Source: Cryptomeria japonica (Eukaryota; Streptophyta; Pinopsida; Cupressales; Cupressaceae). Taken from it: a stretch of 64,000 bases of DNA. The stretch covers positions 721,512,367 through 721,576,366 of the forward strand of contig NC_081413.1 of assembly GCF_030272615.1 (NCBI RefSeq), read 5' to 3'. This document shows positions 46,809-58,204 of this stretch, in pieces. The number at the start of each line of letters is the position of its first letter. Positions within the stretch are counted from its first letter, which is position 1. The position numbers were made by a program, and so were the translations under genes. Under the pieces are notes generated by a model that ran no database searches, had not been told where the DNA came from, and worked only from the letters and a program-made list of their open reading frames with translations.

Positions 46809-47412
46809 ATTAATATTATAGGATCTAGTTAATACTGAGAGGGGGGGTGACTTAGGATTAACAACAATTTCAAATCAGAAACTTAGACTCAAAAAAATTT
46901 CACCAAATCAAACATAGACCAACACTAGAGTCATTTACTAGTACCGGTATCTGCTGATAAGCATTTGCTAAAGTGATATATCAATGCAGCTCACTAAGTG
47001 TTCATTAACCATGCATAAAGTAAAAGTAAAGAATAACATCACATCAAAAACATTCACCACATGAACACCATGATTTTCACGTGGAAATGCAAATAGGGAA
47101 AAACCACGGTGGGAATTAGTACCCACAAGAATTGTACAGTCTTTCGAAATGTGCCTTGTGAGGAGCCTAGGCTAGTTAGAAACTTACAAAGATGCCCTAT
47201 TAGGAGAAGAGCCTATTAGGAGTCACCCAGTTAAAGGATTTACCTTAGCCCTGTTAGGAGCTTTGAACTATTAGGATCAACCTCTCAAGAGGATTTAGAA
47301 CTTAGATGTTGAGTCTCCCTATTAGGGGATTTACAATATAAGGCCTATCATGACCTACCTGATTAATGGATTTTGGTCTGCTACAACTATTAGGAAACAA
47401 TAGTGAATGATC
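46809..47412 (-). mobile_element. Element B: 5' LTR, inner part
   Basis: It matches about 6951-7551 of the 3' LTR and breaks at GAATGATC (ending 47412), where element J starts. It resumes at 59741. Confidence 0.9.
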
Positions 47413-49426
47413 AAAGGAGACCTAATAGTGGAGGAAATAGAGGACCACATATGGTACCTGAATCACCATCAGCTTTGCTTCAAAAACTAGAGGTCCCACA
47501 TACACATGGTCAAACATATGATACTTACCTTCGTAGACCATTATGGAAGTCTTATGCAAAAAAATATGCTTAATCACATACTAATGCTAAGGATCAACCA
47601 CCAAAACAATTGGATGTTCAAGGGCATGCTCAAAATTTGGACACAAGGAAACCTCATGTCAAATTTGGGGGCAACACAATGGAACATGACATGCCTGTAG
47701 AGTATGGTATACATGCGCAAAATAGATATGGTGTTCCTCAACATGAATCTATACCAAGTGGTCCATATACGCAGCGTCATTACAGACCTCCTCCATATGA
47801 ACATGTGTATGATCAATATCATCCATATATGCAACATGCTCCTCCTCCAATTGGTGCCTCAAGCATGGGTATGGTCCAAGAAGTTGATCTCCACCTAAGA
47901 GCAGTTTGGAACAACAAATCAGGGACTTACAAAAGAAAATGGAGGGCATAAATACACCGAAACCAACATACACAATGAGAGACATATGTCCTTATCCATT
48001 TGACAAGAGAATTCCAATGCCTCCATTTCCTACACACTTTGTGACTCCTAAATTTGATAAGTATAGAGGAAAAGGGGATCCTAAGGCACACATAAGATAG
48101 TTTTTCACAGCTTGCATTGAGGTAGCAGCAGAAGAGACATATTTGATGAGATTATTCCCACAAAGCCTAGGTGATCAAGCTATTGAATGGTTCTCCCAAC
48201 TTCCACCTAGAATTAAGTCATGGGGTGACTTAGCAGAGGCATTTATTCAACATTTCTCCTACAACATAGAGACAGACATATCAGTCACTACTTTGTGCAA
48301 CACCAAGCAAAAAGAGGGAGAGTCTTTTGCATCATTTTTACAAAGATGGAGAAATCTAGCCAGCATATGCTCTTGTGAAATTCCACAAAAACAAATGGTA
48401 GAGATGTTCACCCAAAATGTTAAGAAAGAGATTGGTTATGACTTAAGGAAAGCTTGTTTGTCCACCTTCAAGGATGTCATTGAAAAAGGCTTAGTAATAG
48501 AAAAGGTCCTAATTGAACAAGGAGTCATTAAAATATTCAAGGAAAACAAAGATGACTTTAAAGGAAAAGACAAGCCAAGATTTTGGAATAAAAACAAGAA
48601 CACAGTCAATGATGGTGTTGTTGATGCCAACACAGTACGACCCAAATTCATCTTTTCGGGATCAAGTTCTATAAACAATCAAGTGAATACTCAAACAACT
48701 TCCAGATCATGAAGGAAGTATACTCCATTGGGAGAACCACTTGAGTTAGTTTTCAAGAAGCTAGTGGCAAACAAGGTAATCACAATTCCAGATTTTCCTC
48801 CATATGAACCAAAGGTTAAACCAAATTGGTGGAACGATGATGAGTATTGTGAATTTCATAAGAGCAAGGGTCATAAGACAAGAAATTGTCATCGACTGAA
48901 GAATATCATACAAGATCTCATTGATAGAGGTGACATTGAGATTGAGGGACATTCATCCAATCAAGAACATGAGATGTTTAAGGAACCATTCCCAAAACAT
49001 GACACAGGAAAAGCTAAAGCCACAGAGGATCAAACCAACTATACCAGAGCATATTATAACTGTGATTCAACTATCAATCACATCTCGATGGACAATTACG
49101 TCTCTACTATTATCATCAAGGATAAAGCGTCTGAGAATTCTACTCGAAGACCCAAGATTGTCCTAAAAGGTGTTGGATCTTCTTGCGAACCTACCTCTGA
49201 ATGTCATGTTACAACTCACCGAGGTAAAATCACTTTGCAAGGTGCTCCAACTAAAAACACCACCTCTTCATCAACCAAACCTGAGTATGACCTTGTAGAA
49301 CAGTTAGGGAAGACACCCGCACTCATTTCAATCCTTGAGCTATTACGCATATCTCCTGCACATAAGGCCATTCTTGACAAAATCTTGAGAGATACTACTG
49401 TTCCTACTGATTTGAACGTGGACTAG
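47413..49426 (+). pseudogene. Element J: gag with CHHC-type zinc motif
   Basis: 47413-48100 is a Pro/His/Tyr-rich N-terminal region (PPPYEHVYDQYHPYMQ) with stops and one frameshift. 48143-48712 is the capsid-like core, with QSLGDQAIEWFSQLPPRIKS, WGDLAEAFIQHF and EGESFASFLQRWRNLASIC, the usual plant gypsy gag pattern. 48728-49426 has YCEFHKSKGHKTRNCHRLKN, a C-x2-H-x5-H-x4-C type motif seen in Tat/Athila-like gags. The frame from 47906 to 50662 is continuous except for stops, such as TAG at 48098 and 49424, the latter where A reads CAG. Forms the particle. Confidence 0.85.
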
Positions 49427-49435
49427 TTTCAAGCC

Positions 49436-50044
49436 ATGGTGGGATACCTTTCCATTCCACACTCCCTTACTTTCACAGAAGCTGATGATGCCTACATAAG
49501 TCAGCCACATAATGCACCATTACACATTGAAGCCTTCATACACAAACATCGAATAAAACGAGTCCTGATAGATGGAGGAGCAGGTCTAAACATCTGCACA
49601 TTAAGCACTATTACACAATTGGGATATTCTGATAAAGCTATGAATTCTACAAACAAAATCACCATTAAGGCATATGATGACGAAGAGCATTCATCCAAAG
49701 GCACAGTCACCCTACCTCTTAGAGTTGGGCCAGTTACAAAGGATGTGGTTTGTCAAGTCTTGGATTTAAATCTCACTTATAACATATTGTTAGGACGTCC
49801 TTGGATTCATGAAATGAGGGCAGTCCCATCCACATATCACCAATGCATTAAGTTTCCTCATAATGGAGTCGAAGTAACAGTTAATGGTGATCCTAATCCA
49901 TTCATATACTGCAATAACCTGAAATCAAAGACTGAGACCATCATTCCCAGTAATCGTGAGGCTATTCCTTCATCGGCATATATTGATCCTGAGTCATTAA
50001 AACATTTGACATCAAAACAAGGTGAGCTTAAAGGCAAATTTTAG
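49436..50044 (+). pseudogene. Element J: aspartic protease
   Basis: In frame with gag. It contains HNAPLHIEAFIHKHRIKRVL followed by IDGGAGLNICTLSTITQLGY. The active site is DGGAG in place of the more usual DSGAS/DTGA of other families; A has the same DGGAGLN, so this is a lineage trait. LTYNILLGRPWIHEMRAVPS is the second conserved strand/helix. It cleaves the polyprotein. A short direct repeat, GGCAAATTTTAGGATAAA, lies just after it (about 50033-50070). Confidence 0.85.
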
Positions 50045-50116
50045 GATAAAGGCAAATTTTAGGATAAAGGCATGGGGGAATATACTTTCAATCAGACCAT
50101 GTACTTATGACAAGTC

Positions 50117-50878
50117 ATGAGTTCCCCAAAAGAATATGGAAGACCACATCTTAACAAGCAAATATCCATCATGATGCTCAAATGGGACCCTACTACCTTT
50201 CAAAGATGGGGTGAACTAGAGGAGGAAGATTTATATAAAATGCTTTTTTGGGACAATGAAGAGGAAACACAAGATCACATCAACCTACCATGTGAGAAAT
50301 ATGGCAAAGGCTTCAAAATGCTACAAAAATTCGGGTATGATGGAAAAATCCCTCTAGGGTTACGAAAGGAAGGCATCATGGAACCTTTACAACCTGAATT
50401 GACCTTCAAAAAGGAACACTTGAAAGGACTTGGTTTCTTAACTCCCAGGGTCCACACCCAAAGGACAGAAGAAGCTTTACAAATCAAAGCTGCCAAAATG
50501 CAACAAGAGGATCACTATTCCAAAGATTCTAACGAATGGGAATGGGGTTCAGACAAGTCTTCCAGTGACTATGAGCTCACCAAGATATTCAGAGAGCCAA
50601 ATGAACCCATAGAAGAAGAGGAATTTTATAACAAGTTCAGAGTTGGTCAAGAAACAACCTAGGAGGATTCTACACAATCCTTGTCTCAAGGTTCTAGGTT
50701 GAAATCACATAGGATGAGAACACCTGTCCCAGAATGCGCTACTAGTGATGATAATTTGGATTCGCTTATGATCGAGGCTGATGAGGAGAGTGCCATCGAT
50801 GACCTCAATAATTACCTTGACATACCTGAATATAATCACATCTTCACTCTTAGCTCCCCCAAACTTCGAAGACATTAA
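50117..50878 (+). pseudogene. Element J: G-patch-like domain and acidic linker
   Basis: 50117-50662 carries YGKGFKMLQKFGYDGKIPLG followed by LRKEGIMEPLQPE. The spacing of glycines (G.G..ML...GY.....LG....G...P) fits a G-patch, an RNA-binding/helicase-activating motif. The remainder is acidic, with WGSDKSSSDYELTKIF. The frame reads on to 50878 through one stop. A one-base slip in a C-run near 50860 then shifts to the pol frame. A matching motif is found in A at 60681-60890. The role in retrotransposition is unknown; RNA binding is an inference. Confidence 0.7.
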
Positions 50879-52334
50879 CGACCTTCCCCTTGTTCACCGC
50901 CAACTCATTGACTGGGATCATGAAGGACCTGCACAATTGGATACATTCCAAAACGATGAAACTTTTATTGACTATCTGGGCATACGAGATGATCTTCCCC
51001 CTAGAGACCATAAAGCGGGATACACTATAGAGCTCAATAGCGTGGCATATTTTGGCGAGGGTGTCAGACCTTCCAGTCGCAAAAATGTGAAAATAAGAAC
51101 AAATCAAGGGTCTTATGGTGAAAACCACACTGTGGCACTGTCTGACCCCAAAAAAGTAAAAAGAAAGGACGTATCTGAGGGCGAAAACCTCTCTGAGGCA
51201 CCTGAAGATGGAAGGCTTGACATTCTCCTAGCATCATATGAAGAAAAGTCATCCATGTTGGTAGAGGAGACTATCAAAACAAACATTGGTACAGAAGAGG
51301 TTCCACACAATATATTCCTAGCTCAATCATTGACAGAGTCCGAAAGGTCAAAATTCATAAGTTTCTTCAAAGAACGAAAAATTAATTTTGCCTGGTCATA
51401 CGCTGATATGCCTGGATTGGATCCGGATTTGGTAATGCATCATCTGACAATCAAACCGGGGGCAAAACCAGTGAAACAAAAATTAAGAAAAATGCATCCA
51501 CAAGTGGCATTACTAGTCAAAGCAGAATTTGAGAAGTTATTGGATGTCGGATTCATACGCCCAATTGATTATCCCGAATGGATCTCCAACTTGGTACCTG
51601 TTAGCAAACCAGATCGTAGCATCAGAATATGTACAGATTTTAGAGACATCAACAAAGCTTGTCCAAAGGATGACTTCCCATTACCAAATATTGACTTGAT
51701 TGTTGATCTCACAGTAGGTCATGAAATGTTATCATTGATGGATGGATTCTCTAGTTATAATCAAATAAGGATCGCGCTCGAGGATCAACACAAAACATTA
51801 TTTACTTGTCTGTGGGGAACTTTCTGCTGGAATGTCATGCCTTTCGGGCTAAAGAATGCAGGTGCTACATATCAAAGAGCCATGACTACCATCTTTCATG
51901 ATCTCACGCACGTAACCGTGGAAGATTATGTTGATGACCTCTTAGGCAAATCCATAGACAGAAATACACATTTGGACATACTTTCAAGCGTCTTTGATCG
52001 ATTGGAAAAATACAAAGTAAGATTAAACCCCAAGAAATGTGTCTTTGGAGTAACCTTCGGGAAGCTCCTAGGATTCATTGTATCCAAAAGGGGAATTGAA
52101 GCTGATCCAACAAAAGTCAAGGCCATCTTGGAAATGCAACCACCAAGAAATATCAGTCAACTTCGATCCTTATAAGGCAGACTCCAGTCCATCCAAAGAT
52201 TTATAGCACAACTGGTAGATAAGTGTAATCCGTTTCAACACCTGCTACATAAAAACATTAAATTCAAATGGGATGATAACTGTCAACAAGCTTTCTAGAC
52301 GCTCAAAGATTATCTTCTAAATCCGCCAGTTCTA
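50781..52334 (+). pseudogene. Element J: reverse transcriptase
   Basis: 464 open codons. After an acidic lead-in come KERKINFAWSYADMPGLDPD, VGFIRPIDYPEWISNLVPVS, FRDINKACPKDDFPLPNIDL, MDGFSSYNQIRI, WNVMPFGLKNAGATYQRAMT and the active site VEDYVDDLLGKS, then NPKKCVFGV and GIEADPTKVKAI. All RT motifs are present. The first stop is at about 52173; the connection domain follows in the same frame with another TAG near 52296. The whole pol from 50781 to 54545 stays in one frame, broken only by stops. Confidence 0.92.
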
Positions 52335-53180
52335 ATGCCACCAGTTCCAGATCAACCTCTGTTACTATACATATCAGCTACTCCAACAGCACTGGGGGCA
52401 CTCTTAGTACAACAAAGCACTGAAGGCAAGGAAAAAGTAGTATACTATATCAGTCGCACATTGGTGGGATACGAGCTAAACTACACACCAATTGAGCATG
52501 CATGTCTCGCCATGGTCTTTGCTTCACAAAAATTATGACATTACATGCTCACTCATAAGACTAAGTTAGTTGCAAGGATAGACCCATTGAAATACCTTCT
52601 CAATAAAGCAACACTTACTGGGCGATTGGCCAAATGGGTGATGATCCTAAGTGAATTCGACATCGAGTATGTGGACAGAAAAGCAATAAAAGGACAAGCC
52701 ATTGCAGATCAATTAGCAGATGCTCCCATGATAGATGATGTTCCTCTAAGTTCAGAATTTCCAGATGAATCCATTTTGACAATGTCACATACAAAGCCAT
52801 GGCAACTGTACTTCAATGGCTCTTATACACAGCATGGGGCAGGGGCTGGCATCCTCTTTATAACTCCTCAAGGAGATTCTATACCAAAATCATACCGCTT
52901 ATCATTTCCTTGCACTAACAATATAGCGAAATATGAGGCATTAACAACAGGATTATGAATTGCAGTTCAATGGAAGATCCAAGAACTTTGTGTTTTTGGG
53001 GACTCCCAACTTGTCATCCGTAAAGAAACTAATGATTACCAAACAAAAGATGAAAAGTTAATGCCTTATAAACAAATGGTGGATGACCTAAAACAACACT
53101 TCACAAAGATAGACTTTGAACAGATACCAAGAGAGCAGAATCGCGCCGCAGATGCCATGGCTACTATTGCTTCATTGATT
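52335..53180 (+). pseudogene. Element J: degenerate RNase H plus archaeal-type RNase H
   Basis: 52335-52720 is the ordinary gypsy RNase H: LLLYISATPTALGALLVQQ, IEHACLAMVFASQKL and VDRKAIKGQAIADQLADAP. The first catalytic Asp is replaced (ISAT), as is usual when a second enzyme is present. 52790-53060 is the additional RNase H: WQLYFNGSYTQHGAGAGIL, CTNNIAKYEALTTGL, a TGA, then CVFGDSQLVIRKE. In YFNG the first catalytic Asp is Asn (A keeps YFDG). Dual RNase H is the hallmark of plant Tat-type Ty3/gypsy elements. Confidence 0.85.
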
Positions 53181-54545
53181 GTTTTACCTCCAAACGAGAC
53201 CCGCTATGAGTTCTTGGTGGATAACCTTTTGGTCCTTTCATATGAGATCATGCCTACTAAGACAATATGTGTTGTCGGTGCCGAGTCCCAGTTATACGGT
53301 TCTATTTTCACATACCTTCGTGACAATACTTTACCTCCTGATCTATCAAATAACCAATGTCGCACTTTTATTCGCCAATCCTCTCGATATGTCATTTTAG
53401 CTGATATCCTATACCGGCGAGGTCTAGATGGCACTCTTCTTAGATGTTTAGAAAGCGACGAAGCTCAGATTGCGTTACGAGAAGTGCATGAAGGGATATG
53501 TGGTCCACATGCTAGTGGTCCTACCTTGGCCAAGAAACTCATCAGGACTGGATATTACTGGCCCAATATGGAAAAAGACTCATACCAGTTTGTCAAGAAA
53601 TGTAAGCAATGTCAAATTCATGGAGACCTCATACATGCGCCAGCACAAGAACTTCAACCGCTTGCATCTCCTTGGCCCTTTTGTCAGTGGGGACTCGATC
53701 TCATAGGCAAGATTCACCCTCCTTCCAATGGTCATAAATTCATTATCACTGCCACAGAGTATTTTACAAAATGGATTGAAGTCGTGCCTCTCACACAAAT
53801 TATGGGAAAACAGATTGCTACATTCATCCTTAACTATATCATTTGCCGATACGGTATTCCTGTTTCCATTATCACTGATAACGGGCGTCCCTTCAAAAAT
53901 CAGAATGTTTGTGAACTCTGTGACCGCTTCCATATTTCCCATCATTTCTCCACACCATATTACCCCCAAGGCAATGGCCAAGCTGAGGCGTCTAATAAAA
54001 CAATCCTTAAAATCCTAAAGAAGACAGTCGATGATGCTGGCCGTAATTGGCATATCCAACTCAATCCTGCACTTTGGGCCTACCGCACAAGTGTCCGCAC
54101 ACCTACAGGAGCTACACCCTATTCACTTGTCTATGGCGCCAAAGCTATCTTTCCTATAAAGGTCAAGCTACTCTCTTTACGGGTTTCTCTGCAAAACATC
54201 ATCGGTGATGAAGACTATAGGGTCTCTCGCTTACAAGAACTAGAACTACTGGATGAACGAAGACAAACTGCTTTTAATCATCTCAAGGCTTACCAACAAT
54301 GAATGAGTCGCAGCTACAATCACAAGGTCAAGCCTCGCACATTTGAGGTAGGGGACTTAGTTCTAAGAGAAAACCCCAAAAATCAACAAGACAGAGAGAA
54401 GAAGGGCAAGTTCGAACCAAATTGGCTTGGTCCCTACATTGTTACAGCAGCATATGGATCTGGTGCATATCAACTCTCAACTATAGAAGGTGAACCTTTG
54501 GAGGATCCTATCAACAGCATGCACCTTCAGAGGTTCTACACATAG
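53181..54545 (+). pseudogene. Element J: integrase
   Basis: After a linker, EVHEGICGPHASGPTLAKKL and CKQCQ form the HHCC zinc site. The core has WGLDLIGKIHPPSNGHKF (Asp), IPVSIITDNGRPFKNQNV (Asp) and YYPQGNGQAEASNKTILKIL (Glu), so the catalytic triad is intact. The C-terminal part holds TPTGATPYSLVYGAKAIFPI, a TGA at about 54300, then VGDLVLRENPKNQQDREKKG and a final NSMHLQRFYT. It inserts cDNA into the genome. One stop in the integrase; no chromodomain. Confidence 0.9.
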
Positions 54546-54550
54546 CTCTT

Positions 54551-54665
54551 CAGAGTATCCTAATTCAAAAATACAAAAAAATTCAAAAATTTCAAAAATA
54601 CAAAAAAATTCAAAAATTTCAAAAATACAAAAAAAATTCAAAAATTTCAAAAATACAAAAAAATT
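54551..54665 (+). repeat. A-rich tandem repeat after pol of J
   Basis: Three to four copies of a unit of about 25-26 bases, AAAAAAATTCAAAAATTTCAA plus AAATAC, with small length changes in the A-runs. Confidence 0.85.
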
Positions 54666-56336
54666 ATAAAACAAGAAAATCGTTACTTGGTGAAAACCTG
54701 GCAAATAGGCGCCTTGTGACACAAAAAATATTGAAAAATTGAAAAAAGTAAAGAGAAATAATTTCGTCCAACGGTGAAAACCACTTCGGTGGCACCCTGG
54801 GCAAGTACCATGGTGAAAATTGGGTCACCAGCGCCATGTGTAGAGACATTGCTCCTCCCTCCTTCAGGATCCACTTTCATCATTTCACTTTGCACACACT
54901 CACAATCTATTTGTTCATAATAAACTTACCCATTCCCATCATGGCTTGTTATTGATCTACCCAAGATTGGTTAGCCATTTATAATAAACCTCCCTTTTCA
55001 CCTCCCTTTCCATTCATAATAAATCAGATCCTATCTGTGGCTAAGGAAAAATCCTACGTCTAGTGATGGGTGTGGAACTAAGAACATCACACGTTTTGAG
55101 GAGTACAGTTTCTTCCAGCTTCCTTCAGTCTATCCGCGCACAATCCACAATAAAGCAACATTTGCATCACAAATCCGCAATAAAGTTTCATCTTCTCCAC
55201 AATAAAGTATGAGTTTCATGGATTCAGTCAGTTTCACATGAGACACAGCAGCAACAATGGGCTTCAACAAATCAAATCTTTCAACAGACTCAGACAACAT
55301 TATGGTTCAGTGCTATCTATCCTTTTTGTGAAAGTAAACATTGTGACCACAATCAAATAAGACTTATACAAGTGACAAGAGACATTAAAATTGAGGACTA
55401 CAGTGGATGTTGGTGTCGAGTCTTGGTTTTCTTTTGATTTCATCTTTTTTTTTGGTGACATTTCTTTTAGCTTTTCCGGGATGTCTCTGACTAGATATTC
55501 TATCTCTAGAATGTCTTTGACTAGAAAGGCGAGGATGGGGTATCGTCACCTATTTGTATTTGCTATCTGTGGATTGTCTTTTAGTAATGCTATGACTTGT
55601 CCAAGGATATGAGGACACTGAGAGTCTAGTGTGAACTGGGGCATTCCTTGTTTGTGACTGTCTTATCTCCATGCAAACAGGTACAATGACTTTCTGGGTC
55701 AAAAATATGCCTCAATTGTCATAACCTACTTGCCATAATAAAGCTCAATGATGATAATGCACAAGAAGCTCTTTCACGTTCATATCTTCTATCTTCCATC
55801 CCCCTTTCTTGATTGACTTCCATCATCCTTCTCGAGTCCGTGTAGCCTACTATCACATGACTAAGTATAATGACACACCAAAAATATTTGCATTTCATGT
55901 AGTTGCACCTGCATTACCACATATTAAGCATTTCATACATACATATAGATATCACAATTGCACCATATCCTGCACACAACACATGTTAGCACATCTTACA
56001 TTTTCATCATGTAAATAGTTCTTTGCATTATCATATTCATCTGCATTACATACATTCACATTTGCATCATGCATACACATATAAAACATAAAAGAACAAA
56101 AAAATATTGCATTGCCTCATATACATATTTGCATCCATATCATAAGCATCACATAAGAACATCTCATCACATAGGTACACATGCATATAGCTACAACAAA
56201 GATGAATCATCTCATATATATATAAAATGTCATGATACAATGATGTCAAAATCATATGGCTACAAAAAGCACCCGCAAGTGTCTACATCATCATACAAAA
56301 ATGGTACAAAACTGATACAAAGGGAGCCCTCTAAGG
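54666..56336 (+). other. Element J: non-coding stretch after pol
   Basis: 54690-54850 has two GGTGAAAACC phrases, each followed by an AGGCGCC- or CAGCGCC-like word; a similar phrase occurs after pol in A. 55030-55700 holds no recognisable gene. 55880-56230 is rich in CAT/ACATA words (many TTTGCATC and CATACACA). I see no tRNA, intact frame or known regulatory site. Confidence 0.5.
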
Positions 56337-57724
56337 CTATGATGAACTCCCTCCCTCGGAGCCACCTGGCCTCGGTGGAATCTGAGCCCCTGAAGGACCC
56401 GCCCCAGGATCATCCTGCCTATCTCCTCTATCTGGTGGTGGCGGAGGACCCATGACCCCACCACTCGATGCCTGTCTCCTCTGACTCCCCCCCATAGCTG
56501 TCGCTGTACACGACAGTCTATGGAAGCTCCTCGCCCGCTGATCTGCTGGCACTGCACCATAGTAGAGGTCCCTCCAGTAGGCTATCTCCTCTCTTGCCCT
56601 TAGGACATAAGTATATCCGGCCCCCGTGTCCTCTGTTGCCTGCCTTCCAGCCCTCAGTGCTGTCTCAGCCTCTGTGTAACGCTAGATAGCTTGATCCCGC
56701 TCTCGCTCAGTATCCCCGAGCCTAGTCCGGAGCCGATCCCTCTCCAGATCCTGGATCTCATCTGCCTGGCCCTAGCAGATCTCCCTCAGATCTAGTAGCT
56801 CAGCCTCCACTGGGTCAACTCCCTCTGCCTTTGCCCCTGCCTATGGCTCCTCCTCTGCGGGTGCCTGTCCCTATGCCTGTACTGGTACCTATCTCTGTCC
56901 CTGTCCCTATATCTGCACCTACCTAGGACCCTGTGTTGCTGGCACCTGTAAAGGCAATCCACCGTGACCCCTCACCACCCGACCTGCCTCTCCTCTCCAC
57001 CCTCCCTCCGAGGTGCAACTCACCTCTCTCCAACTACTCCTCTCCTCCTCCATCAACCTTTGCCCCCATCACCTCGACCATCATCCTCGTCACCACCACC
57101 ATCTCCCTCAAGTGCCTCTCCTGGATCTGTCAATCGCAGGAATGGATGCTCTTCCCAATATGCTATATACTCAACATCCATCCCAGTGTCCTTGATCTCG
57201 GGCCACATGTCCCAAGGTAGAGGCATCATCTCCACCAGCTGAGTCACTGCCTGATCATATGACAGTAAAGGCCCAAACTGTGCTTGATCCCCGACTGTGC
57301 GGGCATACATGCCTAATCCCCGGGGCATCCTCTGAATCCGACCAAACTATCGGCCAACCCTATCTACCAGCTGTCTCTCTAGCACATAGGGTGTCCGTCC
57401 AATCAGGTACCTACTCCAAAAGGTGTATGGTAGCTCAACTGCATCATCCTCCCACTGCTTGCAGCCCAGATATGGTCTCCATATGACCTCATCAATGTCA
57501 TCAATCACTCGCCGCTAATACTCTAGCCTGCTAATCTGTGGCTGCGATGTGATCATATCATACAAATGCACAAAGCTGCGTCCATGACCTCTACCCCTAA
57601 AGTGTATCGGTCGGGTAACCGGCAGATGCTCGTAGGCCCATACCTACAGCAGTGTCACTCCACAGCCCAATCCCACTGATCCATGATAAACAAACTGATG
57701 AAGCAAATCAATAATGTCAGTCAT
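56337..57724 (-). pseudogene. Antisense gene in element J: plant mobile domain-like protein
   Basis: On the strand opposite to gag-pol, the frame starting at the ATG at 57724 (MTDIIDLLHQFVYHGSVGLG) runs to 57053 with three TAGs, then shifts. Recognisable text: CGVTLL, TAG, VWAYEHLPVTRP (the LLQLW.WEr.P signature of plant mobile domain proteins), WRPYLGCKQWEDD, RIQRMPRG and LGMYARTVGDQAQFGPLLSY. A Gly/Asp-rich linker leads to a Glu/Arg-rich helical segment and a Pro/Gly-rich end at 56337 (GPPPPPDRGDRQDDPGAGPS). The region is clearly GC-richer than the rest of J. Antisense frames between integrase and 3' LTR are known for Tat-group elements. The domain identity is by memory of the motif. Confidence 0.65.
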
Positions 57725-57734
57725 AGTGGCATTC

Positions 57735-58050
57735 ACTGTTTATCACAAAATGCTACTTGCTATCTAAATGCATATGGTTATCTATCCTAGTGACACTCAC
57801 TGTTCATCACAAACTGTTGCTATTTACCCTAGTGACACTCACTGTTCATCACAAAGTGTTGTTATTTATCCTAGTGGTACTCCTTGTTCATCACAAAGTA
57901 CTACGTGTGTGACACTCACTGTTCATCACAAAGTGTTACTCACATTTGCACTCCCTGTTCATCACAAAGTGCTTCTCATATTTTAGTACTCCCTGTTCAT
58001 CACAAAGTACTCTATCTTGGTACTCACTGTTCATCACAAAGTGCCTTGAT
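57735..58050. repeat. Tandem repeat built on CACTCACTGTTCATCACAAA
   Basis: Eight copies of CACT(C/T)(A/C)CTGTTCATCACAAAGTG, or close variants, at unit spacings of about 34-58 bases. The spacers share TATCCTAGTGA-type words. The repeat lies just upstream of the antisense frame on the minus strand. Confidence 0.9.
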
Positions 58051-58204
58051 CTATCCTAGTCTTCTTAGAGGACCTGCTTGAGTGTATCCTCTCAGCAGCT
58101 TATCCAATCGACAGCGTATGTTTATCACAGAACTGTCGATTTGACCTAGAAGATGCAAATTTATACTTTTCAAACCCAAACATGCTTACATGACATAAAC
58201 GCAC

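Noticed and set aside
56933-57242. Pro/Ser-rich plus-strand frames between 56.9 and 57.3 kb
   Set aside because: They mirror the Gly/Asp/Glu-rich antisense frame, which carries the recognisable domain. The plus-strand text is low-complexity.
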